From the NCBI GenBank assembly GCA_022559845.1, contig CM040128.1:266916698-266980697 (forward strand): a stretch of 64,000 bases of DNA, read 5' to 3'. Both the position numbers and the translations under genes were made by a program. The notes below the pieces were generated by a model. That model ran no database searches. It was not told where the DNA came from and was given only the letters and a program-made list of their open reading frames with translations. This document shows, piece after piece, positions 1-9,907 of this stretch (its first letter is position 1; every line of letters starts with the position of its first letter). Source of the DNA: Amorphophallus konjac. Lineage: Eukaryota; Streptophyta; Magnoliopsida; Alismatales; Araceae.

Positions 1-58
1 GGACATGGGTCAGTTGTTACTGGGCCGAATGTGGGCCAAATTAGATTTACCCTCCTCA
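1..58 (-). repeat. Tat 3' LTR, first 58 bp only
   Basis: Nearly identical to 28787-28844, the start of the 5' LTR of the same element. In element sense it begins TGAGGAGG. The rest lies beyond the left edge. Confidence 0.85.
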
Positions 59-72
59 CTTCCCCCCTACTC
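59..72 (-). other. Polypurine tract of the Tat element
   Basis: In element sense the bases abutting the LTR read GAGAGTAGGGGGGAAG, a typical plus-strand priming tract directly before the TG of the 3' LTR. Confidence 0.8.
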
Positions 73-403
73 TCAGTCGCCGAGCACTCTGCAGGGGGCT
101 GGGAGTAGTCCAAGAGAGGGTTTTCCAGAGTGTAAGATCCGAAGATGATTTCCTCGTACAACGGGAGTTGGTAGCTTCGAGAGCATGCTCGGCGTGCAAG
201 GTGTCTCTGGCGGTGGCAGAGGCCACGCTGGCAATGATGACCCTGAGTCTTGTCTCGTTCTGGGGGCTTGGGCTCAGAACAGTCATCTGGCATCGGTAGC
301 CGTACCACCGTAGCCGCCGGCATCCTTTCACATGCCCTCCATGGGATAACGATGATCTATAGTGGGCGATTATAAGAACCGATGCGAGGTCTCTCGCAGA
401 CTG
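73..403 (-). other. Tat 3' non-coding remnant
   Basis: About 330 bp between the PPT and solo LTR A. A 154-residue minus-strand frame crosses it and the LTR junction, but it resembles no Pol domain and runs into the inserted LTR, so it is not called as a gene. Without solo LTR A this stretch would adjoin the 5' side of the antisense ORF at 5990. Confidence 0.5.
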
Positions 404-408
404 TACCC
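404..408. repeat. TSD of solo LTR A (left)
   Basis: TACCC directly before the LTR, repeated at 5985-5989 directly after it. Confidence 0.85.
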
Positions 409-639
409 TGTGGACACCAAAAATTGAAAACCCAGATATCCTACTCGGCCTCGCATCAACAACGGCGCCGAGTGAAGAAGCCCCAGAGAGACTGGTCGTC
501 CGGACTCCCCAAATATGCACACTGCCGTGAAGCCGTCCCCGGAGTCACGACAGCAAAGAGAAACCAACTCCCGGGAAGCTCATAATCCATGGGGCCTCGA
601 AGAAAATCAAATGGGCCACAACTCGTGCTCACAACGGGC

Positions 640-845
640 TCAAAACTACCCATTTAGCCCTTCAGCGGCACGCCCCTGGAGCCCTTCAGCGGCACACCCT
701 CCAGGGTGCTCCAGCGGCACGCTCCCGTGAACCCCTTCAGCGGCATAGCCCCCAGCGGCACGCCCTTCAGACGCCCCAACGGCACAGCCATTTGGCCCTC
801 CAGCGGCACGGCCATCCAGCCCTTCTGTGGCACGCTTCATCGCAC
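640..845 (+). repeat. Dispersed CAGCGGCACGCC words, block I (U3 of LTR A)
   Basis: About eight degenerate copies of the word CAGCGGCAC(G/A)CC at irregular spacing of about 20-30 bp, separated by unrelated sequence. It is not a regular tandem array. Frames crossing it look like Pro/Ala/His-rich proteins but are by-products of the word. Confidence 0.8.
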
Positions 846-1205
846 CAAGTCTATACAGCCATCAACCCAAGTCTGTACGTTGGCTGAATGAACAAATGAA
901 GTCTGTACAGCCAAGCCCCAAGTCTGTACATTGGCTGAATGCATAAACAAAGTCTATACGTCCAAGCTCCAAGTCTGTACATTGGCTGGCTGTTTTGAAC
1001 GCAAAGTCTATACACTCGTGTGGCAAGTCCGTACAGAGTTCTGGCAAACGCGAAGTCTATACACTGGTGAAGTCTGTACATCCACCAGTTCAACGCAAAG
1101 AATGTACATCGAGGAAGTCTATACATCAGCCCATGCAAGTCTATACGTTGCAGCTAGGTGAGGTATGTACAGCCCATGCCTTGCCGAAGTCTATACACTC
1201 ACTTG
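846..1205 (+). repeat. Dispersed AAGTCTRTACA words (U3 of LTR A)
   Basis: About 15 copies of AAGTCT(G/A)TAC(A/G), spaced about 20-35 bp apart, between two blocks of the CAGCGGCAC word. The same word occurs in element-sense orientation in the Maximus LTRs at 36890-37320 and 46310-46740. Confidence 0.85.
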
Positions 1206-1530
1206 CCCTGGCAACCGTCCAACGGCACACCCCAGGCCGCTCAGCGGCACACACCCCAGGCCGCTCAGCGGCACACCTCACAGGCGCCCAGCGGCACACC
1301 CCCCAGGCGCCCAGCTGCACACCCCCCAGGCCGCTCAGCGACACACCCTCAACGCCCTCAGCGGCACACTCTCCTGGCCGTTCAATGGCACGCCCTCCTT
1401 GCCGTTCAACGGCACGCCCTTTGGGCTCTTCAGCGGCACGCCTGCCGTGTCTTCCAGCGGCACGGCCTTTGGCCCTCCCAGCGGCACACTTCTTGAGCCC
1501 GCCAGCGACACAGCGTTAAGGCATTTCAAC
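1206..1530 (+). repeat. Dispersed CAGCGGCACGCC words, block II (U3 of LTR A)
   Basis: About 13 degenerate copies (CAGCGGCACACC, CAACGGCACGCC and similar) with 12-25 bp between them, ending about 180 bp before the TATA box. The position suggests enhancer-like or silencing-related repeats in U3. Confidence 0.8.
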
Positions 1531-1708
1531 AGCCGAAAGACGTGATGCCCATGCCCTACGGATTCTTGGCGCACAGTGGACTTGCTGAGGTGTTGCCCGG
1601 GGAGAGAGCCACGCTGCCTACTCCTTCTGCCACCCAGGACAAGGGAGTCAAACCCCATTAAATCCCCGCCGGATGCTTCCCGCCTTCGGACGCTCCCGCC
1701 GCCCGGGG

Positions 1709-1715
1709 TATAAAA
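1709..1715 (+). promoter_or_regulatory. TATA box of solo LTR A
   Basis: TATAAAA in a GC-rich setting, about 30 bp before the purine-rich tract taken as the start of R. The equivalent box in solo LTR B lies at 11980-11986. Confidence 0.75.
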
Positions 1716-1737
1716 CCCCTCTTCGCTGCGAACAGAA

Positions 1738-2225
1738 GAAAAAGGGGGAGGAAGGGCATACACTCACAGACAGATACACGCAGAAGAGAAGAAGAGAAGA
1801 AGAAGGAGAAGAGAAAAGGGGAGAAGAGGAGGAAGGGCATACACTCACAGAGAGATACACGCAGAAGAGAAGAAGAGAAGAGAGGAAGAGAAGAAGAGAA
1901 GAAGAAGGAGAAGAGAAAAGGGGGGAAGAGGAGGAAGAGACAGAGAGACACACGCAGAAGAGAAGAAGAGAAGAAGAGGGAAGAGAGGGGAGAGGCTTCA
2001 TCGCTCCACCCACCGCCGCCATATGTGCGAAGAGGGAAGAGAAGAAGAGAAGAAAGAAGAGGAGGGGAGGCTCTGCCTCCCCCTTCCTGCTGCTCCGTCC
2101 ACCCGCCACCGCCGTCCGCGCGAAGAGAAGAAGGATAAGAAGAGAAGAAGAGGAGCTCGTCGCTCCACCTACCACCACCGTCTGTGTGAAGAGAAGAAGA
2201 GAAGAAGAATGAGTGGAGAGAGGGA
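1738..2225 (+). repeat. Purine-rich (GAA/GAG) R-region leader of LTR A
   Basis: Almost 500 bp of AAGAGAAGA-type purine sequence just after the TATA box. It contains three imperfect copies of a block starting GGAAGGGCATACACTCACAG or a variant (about 1750, 1830, 1930). The frames through it are low-complexity Arg/Glu/Lys strings and are not accepted as genes. Confidence 0.75.
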
Positions 2226-2359
2226 GTGAGGTCCGGCAGGGGAGGAGTCCACGCTCCGTTCCCCCCCCCCCACTGTATTTTCTCCTCTTCATTTCCTTTC
2301 ATTTCTTGTTTTGCCATCGTTGCAATGTATTAGTCCCCTCGGGGCACTCCTTTCGTGAG

Positions 2360-2365
2360 AATAAA
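2360..2365 (+). terminator. Polyadenylation signal of solo LTR A
   Basis: AATAAA, about 35 bp after a GCAATGTATT motif that solo LTR B also has before its own signal at 12282. It marks the R/U5 transition. Confidence 0.65.
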
Positions 2366-2519
2366 AGTAGAAGGCTTGCAAGTATTTTTTCTTGGACGTC
2401 TTTCCAAAGTATTTCTTCCATGTTTGCATCCTTCGGTGTTTCACGCCCCCCCTTTCCCTTTCTCCTTTTGTTAGGGTTTGTTTCCTCCCGGGTATTTTTG
2501 CCTTCGCTCACAACCCGGG

Positions 2520-2935
2520 CGCCCTCAGCGGTACACCCTCCCTGATTGTGCCTCCAACGGCACGCCCCGTCGTCCCTTCAGCGGCACGCCCTGATTGTGC
2601 CTCCAACGGCACGCCCAGTCACGCCTTCAGCGGCGCACCCTAACTGCGCCCCAGCGGCACACCCCAGTCCAGCCCCAACGGCACACTCTAGCCGTGCCCC
2701 AGCGGCACGCCCCAACCAGCCTTCGCCAGCACACCCCCATCGGGCCTTTGCCGGTGCACTCTTCAACACCCTTCGTCGGCACGGCCTTGGCTGCCTTTCC
2801 CCGGCACGCCTATGATGGCCCTCGCCGGTATGCCCCTTTGGGCCTTCCTCAGCACGGCCTTCATGGCCTTCACCGCCATACCCTTGGCCCCCCCTTGTCC
2901 CGGCACACTTGCCCTTCCTTCTTGCCCGATGCATC
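2520..2935 (+). repeat. Dispersed CAGCGGCACGCC words, block III (U5 of LTR A)
   Basis: About 16 copies. The first half reads CAGCGGCAC or CAACGGCAC; the second half drifts to GCCGGCAC and similar, a local variant that continues in block IV. Confidence 0.75.
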
Positions 2936-3424
2936 CCCCCCTCAGCCAGTCCTAGAGTAGCCTTCCACTCACCGTTCCCTCTGAGTTTTCCGAGGTTTAT
3001 AAAGGTGTTGCCGCTCTCGGGCGCCCACCTCCAGTTGTCGGGTTCCGCCACTCCATGTGGGCGCGTTCCCTGTATCTCCCTTACGCTCGGGTTAAGGGGA
3101 GATGCTGCCGAATTTTCGTTAGAAACGATAACATATTGAAAGATAAAAGGAAGCAACAAACAAATGGAACATCCACACATTTAAAAGACAAAAGACAGCA
3201 ACAAACAAACGAAAAGAACAACGGTGAAATGCCTTAACCAAAGCAAATGGAACCGCAATCAATTCAAAGAGGACCGAATCGAACGACAACTAAACAACTT
3301 GAACATCCGCCCTCAAAAAAGAAAGAATGAAAATTAATCAAGAGAAGAAAAGAAGAAACCCATGCAAACTTAATAAAAATCAGAAAATAAGAAAAGAAAA
3401 GCCTTAAAAGAAACGGAGGAGGAG

Positions 3425-3875
3425 TGGGCTCCCCATGCCTTTCGCCGGTACGCCCCTTCAGCTACCTTCGCCGGCACACCCACTCGCGCCCTTCGGCGGT
3501 ACACCTTCCATGGCCCCTCGCCGATACACCTAGCCAACTCTTCCCCAGTACGCCCTTCAGTGGCCTTCGCCGGCACACTCCATGTTGCCTTCGCCGGCAC
3601 GCTCCATGCCGCCTTCGCCGGCACACACCCGCTTGGCCCTTCGCCGGCATGCTCCTTTGGCCCTCAGCGGCACGCACCCTTTCAGCCCCTCAGCGATACA
3701 CTCCCTCAGCCCTTCAGCGGCACACTCCTCAGCCCTTCAGCGGCACGGCCCCAGGCCCTTCAGCGGCACACTCCCAGCCCTTCAGCGGTACACCCCCAGC
3801 CCCTTCAGCGGCACACTCCCAGCCCTTCAGCGGCACACCCTCAGCCCTTCAGCGGTACGCCTTTCTCTTAGCCCT
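3425..3875 (+). repeat. Dispersed CAGCGGCACGCC words, block IV (U5 of LTR A)
   Basis: About 18 copies. It begins with the GCCGGCAC variant and then becomes a nearly regular run of CCCTTCAGCGGCACACTC (3690-3870), where spacing falls to about 20 bp. This looks like words turning into a tandem array. Confidence 0.8.
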
Positions 3876-3899
3876 TTAATGACCCATTCTCTCTCCAGA

Positions 3900-4315
3900 A
3901 AATATGAGTAATAATAATAATAATAAATAATAACAGATTCAAAAAAAATGAATAAATAAATAAGAATAATAAAGGAATAAGTAATAGTAATAATAAGCTT
4001 AAAAATAATAACGATAATAATAATTAGACAAATAAACGATAACAAAAATGAATGAATAATAATAACGAACTCAATAAGAATGATAAATAAATAAAAGATA
4101 ACCAAAATAAATAATAATAACGAACTTAACGAAACACGACAAGCAAATGAATGACAATAAAATGAACAAAAATAATAACAAACCTAACAATAGCATTGAT
4201 AAATAAATAAATCATTTAAAAAAATGATAAATAGATAGTAATAACAAACTCACTCAAAGATACGCATAAATCAACGAATAATAATGATAAAATTTCAAAT
4301 GATAACAAAACAATG
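3900..4315. repeat. A/T-rich AATAATAA tract (U5 of LTR A)
   Basis: Low-complexity stretch of AATAAT, AAATAAATAA and ACGATAAT units. The frames crossing it are compositional artefacts. It separates the word arrays from the GC-rich 3' half of the LTR. Confidence 0.8.
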
Positions 4316-4499
4316 AGATCCACCTTGCAGCCCCATCTCTCTCGTGACCCGGTGTCGAAGGAACAACAATGTCGCCCTTCCAGGTTGGGCCTGAGTCTTG
4401 GGAATCATCCCGAACTGGCCGTGACCTGACCTCGCCTCGGACTGACATTCCGATTAAACCGGATTCATTTCTCCGGCCGAATCCCTTCCGAGCCGCTAC

Positions 4500-5700
4500 T
4501 AAAATTGCCGCACGTTCGGCAGACATTTGAATGGGTTCACCTCGGTTTTCGCCGCGTTTCTATTACGGACCTGTGTCTAAACATGAAAAGACCCGTGAGC
4601 AATCAATATGGCTGATGGCTCCCTCCCCGACATAGTCGTGAGCCGGCATTGCTCCGGACCGATAGCCCGTTAAATCGGATTCATTCTAATGGGCCGGGAT
4701 TAGCTCCCGCTCCTTCATTGAAATTGCCATAAACTCGGCATACATTTGCACGGGGTCGTTTCCGCCCACGCCACACTTTCAATATGGGCCCTTGCCTGAA
4801 CATGAAGAGGTCCGCAAGTGACCGACAGAATCGGAATAGAACGAGACGGCTCTCGCCACCCCTGGACTCCTTCCATGGGAATATTAATAAGACCTCCGTG
4901 GGCCACACTTAGACCTCGGGCCCGCCCCGATCATGGTCATCGTCTGGCTCATATCCTTGATCTACAGCCCGCTCTTTTCGAACATATTTTCGGTTCTTGA
5001 GTCTAGTCCCCGGACTCTCCCCCGTTGCCCTCCGGCACCGGAAATATTAATGATGCCCGCGCAAGCCTCGTTTGGACCACGGGAGGCGCCCCCAATATGG
5101 TCCTGGCTCGATCTCGCACCGGGCCAATAGATTCACTGGTTTTCGACTACAACAACCGACATTCAGCCGAATGTTTTCAGTGTCTCGGAATAATAAACTT
5201 CCCGTATCCCGGCACGCATATGTTCCAGGTCCTCCCGTGGCGATTACAATATTCTCAAGCCGGACTCCCGTCCGAATATTAAGTGGTCTCCCGAATGACC
5301 GATATGTTTCGAACGCCCGCTTCTCCGGACACAGGGCTTTTCAGCCGATTCAAGGGATATTCCCTCGTTGCCCCTTGGCATCGGAAAAATTAATGACGCT
5401 CATGCAAGTCTCGTTTCGACCGCGGGGGGCCCACCACAGTATGGTCGCAGCTTGCCCTTGCACCGGGCCAACAGATTTACCAGTTTCCGACCGCTCTAAC
5501 CGAGGTTTAGCCAAACGTTTTCCGTTCTTCTGAACAAATAAATTGCCATATCTTGGCGTACATATGCTCCGGTCTCCCCGCGATGATCGCGCTTTTCTCG
5601 AGCCGGACATTCGTCCGAAGATTAAATGGTCATCATATGACCGACACGATCTCGAATGTTTCCTTCTCGCCCTCGCATGAGGATTTCAATACCTCGTAAT
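4500..5700 (+). repeat. Diverged tandem duplications in the U5 of LTR A
   Basis: Two adjacent copies of an approximately 340-bp unit (about 5018-5357 and 5358-5700) share the order CGTTGCCC, GGAAA-ATTAATGA, GCAAG-CTCGTTT, CACCGGGCCAA, GAGCCGGAC and ATGACCGA. A looser pair at about 4503 and 4720 shares AAATTGCC, CGGCA-ACATTTG and ACATGAA-AG. No coding potential. Confidence 0.65.
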
Positions 5701-5984
5701 AGACCTTTCATGCAATTAATTTCTTGGCCATGAGGCCCTGAATCCCGGCGATTAATCAAGGGTGTTCCCTCGTATGGGGGATGTAAATGACATCGTGACC
5801 TTTATGGCACGGCGGGTTTCGGTCCCGACATGAACCACACGATCGTCTGACGAAGTCAGATCGAGCGCACCATGGGCTCTTCGGGGCCTGAATAAATTGT
5901 CACTCCGGTGACTGGCACGCCCACGCACTCAATAAACGAATAAACCAACAAGAGAATAATAGACGAATGAAAAGTGCGTCCACA

Positions 5985-5989
5985 TACCC
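5985..5989. repeat. TSD of solo LTR A (right)
   Basis: TACCC, identical to 404-408. Confidence 0.85.
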
Positions 5990-6083
5990 ACGTCTTGCCG
6001 GTTGTCGCACTCCGTTCTAGGCGTCTTCCTCCCTTTGCCTGGTGAGGATCCTTCTTTCCCTGTATTTTTCATTTTTTGTAGTC

Positions 6084-8353
6084 ATGCCTCCACGCAGAAG
6101 AAACCTTAGCGTCGATTCTTCTTCTTCGGAAGAGGCGGCTCCTAGCCACGGTGGTGCGCCAAGCACTTCAGGTGCGGGTGCTAGTCAACCCAGCTCTCCA
6201 CCGTTAGTGGCCTATAGGGTGATCCATGGGTTGCGGGAAGCCTTCCAGGTTCCCCCTGAGTACGACATCATCTTTCCCTCCGTGGGAGATGAAATAATGA
6301 GTTACCCTTCCAACGGGGTCATGGTCCCGGTAGCCTCCTTTCAGGCGGGCTTCCGTGTTCCAGTTCATCCCTTCATCGCATCTGTCCTCCATTACTATGG
6401 ACGACGTCCTGGGGAAATAACCCCTAATTCTTACAGCATCCTTTGCGGGTTCATCTATGCGTGTCATAGGGTGTCGGTGGGGCCAAGTGTCGATCTGTTT
6501 CGGTACTTCTTCCTCCTCCAGAGCTGCCCGCCCGATACCTATTTTGCCTATTTCAAAGCTCGCATCCACCAGCATTTCATCACAGTTTCCCGTACAGCAT
6601 CCAACCACAAAGGCTGGGCGAAGCGATACGTATACCTTGTTAAGTCGAAGGACTGGGAGGAGGCCTCCGATAGTTGGATGCGGAGCGGCTGTCGTCGCAC
6701 CTGGCGTGATACGAAGCCCTCTCTCAGGGCCGAGGACCGCCAGAAGTTGAAAGCTGTTTCTCGGTATCCTCTTGCCGAGGTAGACTTCGTTCTGACCCCA
6801 GTGCTACTTAGGGAGCTCGGGTTGTGTCCCCCGCTACCACAGGGTACTGGCTTTATCCTCTCATAAGGTCGCGTTGGTAGCGACTGGTGCTTCACCAGCC
6901 TTGTCCTATTTTCAGGGGCGGCTGAAGCGTAGGGTTGGACCTACGAGATCGTCCGGTTGCCACGGCTTGTTCCTCACCCCGTGGACCACGTCACTCCGGG
7001 AGCAGGTCAGGTGTCGATCGTCGCCCCCCAGGCCGAGGTTTCGTTCGCCCCGGGAAGGCTGCCGTATCCTGCTCCAGTCGGCATTCCTCTAACACGCTCG
7101 CCTGAAGCAACCGTGGCCAGCGGAGGGCCTAGTCTTCGGCGGAGTTCTACAGAAGCCACCCCTAGCGCACTTGGTGAGGAGCTCGCCATGGCTGGCGGTA
7201 GTCGAATCCCTCTGACTGATGACGAGTTGGTGGAGATGGATAGTCGCCGCCGACCGAGGAAGAGAGGGAGAGGGTCTACTCCGGTTAGGAATTATGTTCC
7301 ACCTCCTTCTGAGGCGCCTCCCCCTAGTGCTCCTCCGTCACCATCGTCTAAAGTGCCGACAGCTGCTGCTCCGGCGCCCACCTCCGGAGGGCGGGGGCGC
7401 GAAAGGGGCAAAGCTCTTGCTGCTGTCGAAGTCGGTTCTTTCCCCTCACCGAGGGTTCCTTCATGTGGTCAGTCCTCCCAGCCCGAGGACTTGACGGCGG
7501 GGCTGCCCAGGGTCGCGACTGTCGTCGATCTCATGGTGCAAAGTGCTCGCTGGCATGAGCACATTGGGGAGCTTGGTCCCGAGACCACGAAGGAGTTGAC
7601 GGCCATCGCCGGGAGGAGCGCGTGTCTGGTCATCATTGCCCTCGGATTGTGGAGGCACCACTTCATCGACCTCGCCCGGAGCTGGAGGCCAGTCGAGCCC
7701 TTCAGGCAAAAGCTGAAGGGCGTTTAAGGGAGTCTGAAGCTGCAAACGCCGAGCTCCAAGAGCAGCTGGTCCAACTAGGGTTGGCCCTTACTGGCATGGA
7801 GCGTGATCGGGAATCCTTTCGGGGGCGGGCTGATGCGGCCGGGGAGCGAGCAGCCAAGTCAGAGGTGGAGGTCTGAGTCATGGAGGCCCGTGCCCAGGAG
7901 GTCGAGGTAGAGCTTGCCAGGCTGCGTATGTCCCTGTCCTCGGCTGGAGAGGAAGCTGTGGAGAACTTCCGCTCCTCCTCGGCTTACCGGGACGAGCTGA
8001 CAGAGGCGGCCTTGGAGTTCTACGGGCCAGCCCATGACCTTGGCTTTCGGGAGGGCTGGAATGCTGCGGTGAAGGCCACATCGGAGAATCTTGGCCTCGT
8101 GGCCCCGGTTCTCCCCCCTCCTTCAACTCCTTACGGCTCGGACGCCGATGACGGAGAGGAGGGACCTGACTCCGCAGAGGCGGGCCCCGAGAGGCCAACG
8201 CCGAGTGCGGGTAAGCAAGCACCTGCTGATGTCTCGGTGGCCGGGGACCAAGTGGTGGACTTGGACGAGGAGTCGCCTCATGCTGGAGTTGTAGATGCAC
8301 GTGAGCCCGATGAGACTGGGGCACGTGACGATGTATCCGGGGTGCACCTTTAG
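6084..8353 (+). pseudogene. Antisense ORF (aORF) of the Tat element, PF04195-like protein
   Basis: Plus-strand ORF lying between pol and the 3' LTR of a minus-strand element. The start at 6084 (MPPRRRN) follows a short leader. The first 255 codons contain the pattern VHPFI..VLHYYGRRPGEITPNS..ILCGF, which I recognise as the 'putative gypsy type transposon' family (PF04195). A Pro/Ser-rich linker follows, then an alanine/glutamate-rich coiled coil (about 7640-7960) and a segment with ALEFYGPAHDLGFREGW before an acidic tail. A 72-bp intron probably lies at 6844-6915. Damage: TAG at about 6930, a change from frame 0 to frame 2 at about 7600-7690, and TGA at about 7875. The role of such proteins in Tat elements is unknown. 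Confidence 0.8.
6844..6915 (+). other. Probable intron in the aORF
   Basis: CAGG|GTACTGG at the 5' side and a pyrimidine-rich CCTATTTTCAG at the 3' side. The 72-bp length keeps the frame, skips the TAA at 6864 and joins exon 1 to the frame that continues at 6957. One stop (about 6930) remains after joining. Confidence 0.55.
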
Positions 8354-8720
8354 AAGGGTGCCCCTGCTTGTTTATTTTCTACTTTCCTCTGTTTCTACCT
8401 AGGTGGCAGTCCTCTTTTTTGTAAACCCTTTAATTTTAGAATGGAGTGCTTCCTTCGTTTTGCAAATCTCGAAGTCTCTCCCATGTACTTACTTCCTTCT
8501 AGGTTGTTATGAGATCTCTCGGGGATACGAAGCAGCGTCCTCGAGGTAATCGCGATAGGGCGCGACTTTCGAGATCCGTCGCTTCGATTTCCACTAATTT
8601 GATTGAGGCGGTAGGAGTCCTCATACTTCTGGGAACTTCGTTCCCCCTATAAATGGTGGCCTTCGCAGTGTTCCGGTGATCAGCTTCGCACTAGCGAACT
8701 CTTGGGAGTAGCCTTCTTAG
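8354..8720 (+). promoter_or_regulatory. Downstream aORF region with a TATA box at 8648
   Basis: Non-coding. It holds CCCCCTATAAATGG (TATAAAT at 8648-8654) about 75 bp before an ATG at 8724. This suggests a second plus-strand promoter, antisense to the retrotransposon transcript. Confidence 0.4.
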
Positions 8721-8723
8721 GTG

Positions 8724-8975
8724 ATGTCATCGGGAGAGTCCGGTACTTCATCGGATGACGAACTTCTGTAGGCTCATCGTCAACCTTTATTCCTCTGGAG
8801 AAACCCAGCGTCAGCACCGTGGCGGCCGTGGCCTGCACCTGGAGAGGGTGGCCCGATCTCTGAGCAGTACAGGCTCGGGTACCTGGACAGTTGGAGGGAG
8901 GCCTTGGAGAAGGTCAACCGCTTGTACGCCGGTAGGGGAGTCATGCTTCTTGAGCCGGATAAGTTCCATCCCTAA
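8724..8975 (+). pseudogene. Small plus-strand ORF of unknown function
   Basis: 84 codons from ATG at 8724 to TAA at 8973, with one in-frame TAG at 8769. The N-terminus is Ser/Asp/Glu-rich (MSSGESGTSSDDELL). The C-terminal half contains YRLGYLDSWREALEKVN, which looks like an amphipathic helix. I recognise no family. A TATA-like box lies 75 bp upstream and CTTTTTGCAG acceptor-like sites follow at about 9035 and 9070, so it may be one exon of a longer transcript. Confidence 0.35.
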
Positions 8976-9907
8976 AGGGACGAGAAGTCTCTGGGTATTA
9001 CAGTTTTCTATCTCTCAGCTAGTTCCTGTCGCTTGTTTTTGCAGCATGTAACCGTTGTTTGCTTTTTGCAGGCACTTGGTAAGATGCTCCCCGTTGCTGG
9101 AACATCTTCCTATCTTTCGGTGGGAAGGAGCGTAAGGAAGGGTAGGGAACTAGCTAGTTTCCCTTCTTCCACTTTACAGACAAGGTCGTGCGGCTGGACG
9201 ACGGCGGTGGACTCGTGGCGCACTGGCCGCGGCGAGACAACCTCTCCATCCATGGGGGGAGTCGGAAGCGGTCGGAGCAACGGGGTCTTGTTTGCCGGTT
9301 TGGAGGCTTGTCCAACGCGCCTGGGTGGCCTTCATAATGTGTTGGCCTCGTAGTACCGCTGCCCCTCGTTGGCTCGTGTAGGTCTGCTGGTTCCCTGTAA
9401 CGGGTGGGCCTTGTTGTTCCACTACTCTCCGCTAGCGGGGTTGTGTAGGCCTGCTTGTTCTCTGGGATGGGCAGCCTAGTTTTTCCGGTGTAGGCCTTCT
9501 ACCAGTGAAGCCCTTTGTTAGTCTAGGGGGCCTTGTCCCTCTTCTCTGGCATGTGAGGCTTCTCCATTGGCACCCTTCCACGGAACAAAAATGGGTGCTA
9601 GGTGTCTGCTCAGAGACTCAACCTGATTGTCGGCAAGGGACAGTGCCCGGGAAGTGAACCGCTGGAGTGGTATATCACCATGATCGAGCATGTTTTGTTC
9701 CTCCACGTACTTTGTATTTGGCCCGTGTGAGGGTTACTTTCCGATTTCTGGCAGCTTGTATTTTGACTAAAGAAATATAAATTCTTTATCTTGAGTCGAT
9801 ACCGTTGTGTACCTTTTATTGGAAGACCTCTGCGTGTTTCTGGGTGGCTCTTCGTGCTCGCGTTTCGCGGTGCTTGCGTCCTCCATTCGTTTGCTGCCAT
9901 CGTTTTT
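8976..9907. other. Tat non-coding stretch
   Basis: No convincing frame. Two pyrimidine-rich acceptor-like TTTTTGCAG sequences occur near 9037 and 9067. Several short recurring words (GTGTAGGCCTGCTTGTT / GTGTAGGTCTGCTGGTT at 9378-9460) suggest old duplications. It bridges the small ORF and the tandem array. Confidence 0.5.

Larger units (their letters stand above)
409..5984 (+). mobile_element. Giant solo LTR A (5.6 kb) of a gypsy-type element
   Basis: It begins TGTGGAC, ends GTCCACA and is flanked by the 5-bp duplication TACCC, so it is a solo LTR left by recombination between LTRs. A TATA box (1709) and an AATAAA (2360) in that order give plus orientation: U3 about 1.3 kb, R about 0.65 kb, U5 about 3.6 kb. 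The last 190 bp (5795-5984) closely match the end of solo LTR B (13495-13682) and the R regions also correspond, so both belong to one family, but the middles are very different. LTRs of this size are known from the Ogre/Tat group. No coding region of the parent element is present, so its lineage is inferred. Confidence 0.85.

Noticed and set aside
56..520. 154-codon minus-strand frame at the left edge
   Set aside because: It spans the border between the Tat 3' region and solo LTR A and resembles no protein family.
995..1545. Pro/Ala/His-rich frames of 112-174 codons that look like repeat proteins
   Set aside because: They are translations of the CAGCGGCAC and AAGTCT words in three frames at once, with no start context and no conservation of frame.
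1673..2212. 179-codon plus-strand frame and the opposite 214/219-codon frames
   Set aside because: They are open only because the GAA/GAG purine tract lacks stops. The amino-acid content is low complexity and the tract is the R region of solo LTR A.
640..3875. CRISPR-like appearance of short repeats with unique spacers
   Set aside because: Words are degenerate, spacing is irregular, there are no cas genes, and the context is a plant LTR.
3827..4105. 92-codon hydrophobic minus-strand frame resembling a membrane protein
   Set aside because: It comes from AATAAT-type low-complexity DNA; the hydrophobic residues follow from T-rich codons.
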